This document shows positions 61,004-64,000 of a stretch of 64,000 bases of DNA, one piece after another. Below the pieces are notes generated by a model that was not told the DNA's origin, searched no databases, and saw only the letters and a program-made list of their open reading frames with translations. The stretch spans positions 6,336,501 through 6,400,500 of the forward strand of contig JBAMJR010000170.1 of NCBI GenBank assembly GCA_038501785.1, written 5' to 3'. Numbering within the stretch: the first letter of the stretch is position 1; every line of letters starts with the position of its first letter. The DNA is from Myoxocephalus aenaeus (Eukaryota; Chordata; Actinopteri; Perciformes; Cottidae). The position numbers and the translations under genes are program-made.

Positions 61004-64000
61004 CTGTATGGAAGGATATAGCTTGAGAGAATTTAAAGGTGCAGCACAAGCAGACAATGGTAACGTCAAAGAGAGTACGCGTGCCCATGAATGCAACACG
61101 AGCGCCCTGATGACAAAACCACTTCTACCTGGAGGGTGACAATATGGGAAAGAGGGCCGATGAATCACTGTCATAATCTTGGATCCGTGACAATTGTGTA
61201 ACACTTATTCTATTACTCAATTCCTGAGTAAATGTGTCACCATAACAGTGTCATGTACAATAAAATTGGAGAAGTCGCTGCGTTAATAATGTTTTTGAAG
61301 ACACACACAAGCCATTGTAATGCATATATCATAGTTTTACTAAAGTTGAAATTGTGAGAAAGGAAACAACCTGGACAGACAAGCCTCTCCAACAGCTTAC
61401 TCAACTAAACATTTGCAGGAAATGTATTCCGTTAAAGGGAAAACTGTGAAGGCTGCCAGGTTCTGTCAGGCAGGAGACAAGAGGCTGTTGCCATGGTGTG
61501 AACTGCGACCTCTCTCTCTCTCTCTCTCAGAGCAGAGGAAAACAGGCAGGGACCCAGAGGTCATCCCTGTCTTCTCCCCTCAACGTGGCGGTCTTAGGAA
61601 AACTTCCTGTTCTCCTGTTTTGAAGGTACTGATGCCTTTCCTTGTGCATTGTGAGTGGAGAATAAGTGTTGAGTGTTCTTGTCAGTGGATTCAATAAAAA
61701 AAAGGGGACATGCTGAGTTTCAAAAGATGGTAACAGGAACATCAACTTTGTTGCGGAGCATAAATCCATCAAGTCCACTCTCCCAGTACTCCGTTTTCCC
61801 CGATATTAAGTCATCGATGCTTACGGACGTCGGAGGAGCACACTTGGATACAGGACCTCACTGGAATCAGACAGATATGGGTAATAACATGCAATTGGTC
61901 CTCTGCCAGATTCAAACCAGGGAACTGGTCCGTCTTCTTAACCCTTAAGTCCTGACAGTACATTTCTTTTACATTATGCCTTGGAAAACATGGCACTTTT
62001 AAGGTTTACTGAGAAATGAAAATAAACTGTATCAAGTAATATGTTCTTGAATGAATCATTTTAGAGTTATTTGCCATAAAACAATGCATATTCAGAATTG
62101 TATCCCAATTCTAGCTATAAAGGGAGATCATTTAACGTATTCCCCATGCAGTTTACCTTTCCGCTTCCAACAAGACAGAATAAGTTCGGCTGGTGTGATC
62201 ACCTCGCATGATGGTCTCACGTTTATATTAAGAATAGGTTATCAAATCTCACAACATTTGCGGATGTTTTATCACATGGCTTTCTCTTTTTTTTGTATGA
62301 GATTGTCTTGTTATGCATTTGGCTTTGTGTTCTTCTCCCATTTTACCGGATGAATCATTTCTATTGAACAGCCTCCCACATTCCTGTTACCCGGCCTCGA
62401 AATTAATTAACCCAGTGCAGAATTCTTTGAGCATCCGCTTCATTAGTGAGCTCTGCAGCAAAGCCACGTCTAGTTGTACACTTTCCTGAAGACATACAAT
62501 ACCATGGCAGCTTTGGTTATTCCTAATATTCTACACATATTAAGCCAAACGCAGCAAGAATTATTGGAGGGAGTCCGATTCCACAGTGTGGCAACTGAGC
62601 ATCAGTCTTTTTCACTCCATCCATTTGTCCATTAGCTTTTACTGGCCAAAATATCCTTCTTTTAGAAGAGGCTTTAAAAAGTTTTAAAGACTAGACCAAG
62701 TAAATTATACTGTACTGCAAGTATGCGAGGCCATTTTAAATTGCATGCTGAAACATGTCAACCCTGACGTTGTTTCTATATACTTAACCAAGATAATCTA
62801 CCACCTGATAATACAGTGCGTCTCCACACAGTCTTTCGCTGCATGCGCTGCTCGTCCTCTCTAATCCTGCCAACTAATGCCTAAGCCTTGTGTACTCAGC
62901 ACATTTTAATTCCCTCGCCCTCCCTCTTCTTTGACCTACAGACCTGTAGTGCAGTCCTCCTCCGCCTCAGAGTTCCGTGTTCAACAATATTTGTTCATAG
63001 ATTTGTTCTTTTCAGCGTCAAATGTCAGAACAGCTATAATAGCGGTTTTACCACAGTGATAATATCACACCGAGACCAAGATGAGTAGCTGTGAATTATT
63101 TGAGAAATATCTATTAAATGCGTGAATAACTGAATACTGTATAACTGTGACATTTTAGATCTTTGCCTCCGAGTGTCAAATACTTCCCACAAATCCCTTT
63201 ATACATTCAGAATTAATCAGACATCACAACTATTTTGTGGTCCTGTACTGTACAGCTTTTTTCCACTCACTCCTTCATCCCAGCAGTGACGCAGCTGGGT
63301 ACACATCTGGAAACAAGATATAGTGGAGCAGACAGCTGTTGCAGGATGTTGCTGTGACACCAGCAGCCATCATCACAGTGGGAACATTTCTAAACCAGAC
63401 CAAATGTAATGCATGGCTAACAGAGAGAATATGAATGGAAAATTAATCCAGCTGTGAAAAAGAAATGCCTCATGCTCCTTGAAGCGGAGATGGTCCAGCA
63501 GTATACACTTTGATCCACCAATCCCTTCAGGCCAATTCTAACCAAAACGTCTGATTCTGAGTAACTTGCTATTCTAATGTATTCTTGGATTTAAACAAAA
63601 TTGTACCCTTAAAAGCAAGGCCTTTTCAATTCACAGATAAATTACAGATTTATCATTTTTGTAAAGGAGACAGCATGTCTCAAAAACACATCATGAAGAC
63701 AGGTGATTAGGGCATCCAGGTTAATGTATTAAAAGAAAGCAGGTAAAATGTTAAAAGCAGGGCAAATACACAAAAATCAAGTCTAACTTGTTAAACTGAA
63801 TGTTGTCAGCAAGACACAATTGGACAAAAAGGTGCACTGAGTTTGGCACTTTGACATGACGGTTAATATCATTTCCCAGCAGGCTGATTATCTCCTTAGA
63901 TCCTTTCAGAGAAAACAAACATCCTACAAAATAAAAAGGCTTCTGGGTATCTAAATCTAACAGACCTTTTCCCTAATCGCTCTGCTCTAGATAACGCATA
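61004..64000. other. right edge, no recognised gene
   Basis: AT-rich sequence with short frames only. It may contain the transit-peptide exon or promoter of the acyl-CoA dehydrogenase, but nothing could be matched. A short CT run lies at about 61511-61530. No repeat with clear termini was seen. Confidence 0.45.

Noticed and set aside
60479..61204. 241-codon minus-strand frame
   Set aside because: Only a short segment (60936-61003) resembles an acyl-CoA dehydrogenase exon; the rest looks like translated intron with CT-rich stretches.

Overview
This 64-kb window is nuclear DNA of a teleost fish, most likely a percomorph-type genome. The evidence is three vertebrate multi-exon genes with GT-AG introns, long CA/CT microsatellites, and repeat families typical of teleosts: hAT elements starting CAGAGGTGGGC, an RTE-type LINE tail ending in (TGGA)n, a TGTCATG...CATAACA solo LTR, and fold-back repeats carrying the TTAGCATAAAGACTGGAA motif. 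Lineage and repeat names rest on recognition, not on a search.

Layout. (1) Positions 1-4.3 kb hold the 5' end of col1a2 on the minus strand: TATA box, inverted CCAAT box, the conserved start-codon stem-loop, the signal-peptide exon, a candidate 5-nt micro-exon 2, and exons 3-5. The gene continues off the left edge. (2) About 4.3-50.3 kb is intergenic with no convincing protein-coding gene. It holds two near-identical hAT elements with perfect 8-bp target duplications (10.9 and 32.8 kb), an 18-bp-TIR MITE (17.6-18.4 kb), LINE/SINE tails, a solo LTR (37.3 kb), several microsatellites, two perfect hairpins, and an odd 2.5-kb GC-rich unit (34.36-36.86 kb) with promoter-like and polyA signals. (3) 51.0-52.7 kb is a complete four-exon bet1 gene on the plus strand, encoding an ER-Golgi SNARE; one of its introns is GC-AG. 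A possible unannotated minus-strand promoter and first exon lies about 0.5 kb upstream. (4) 53.1-59.5 kb, and possibly to 61.0 kb, is a minus-strand acyl-CoA dehydrogenase gene, tail-to-tail with bet1. Seven exons are clear; its N-terminal part is not resolved. (5) 61-64 kb shows nothing recognisable.

The head-to-head arrangement of col1a2 and bet1 matches, from memory, the human 7q21.3 order (BET1 and COL1A2 divergent). It looks like conserved synteny with the intergenic distance compressed to about 47 kb. The genes have unrelated cell functions: fibrillar collagen, a Golgi SNARE, and acyl-CoA oxidation. No bacterial-style operon or clear new multi-gene system is present. The items most worth checking are the col1a2 micro-exon, the GC-rich 34.4-36.9 kb unit, the minus-strand promoter/exon near 50.4 kb, and the unresolved 5' end of the dehydrogenase.
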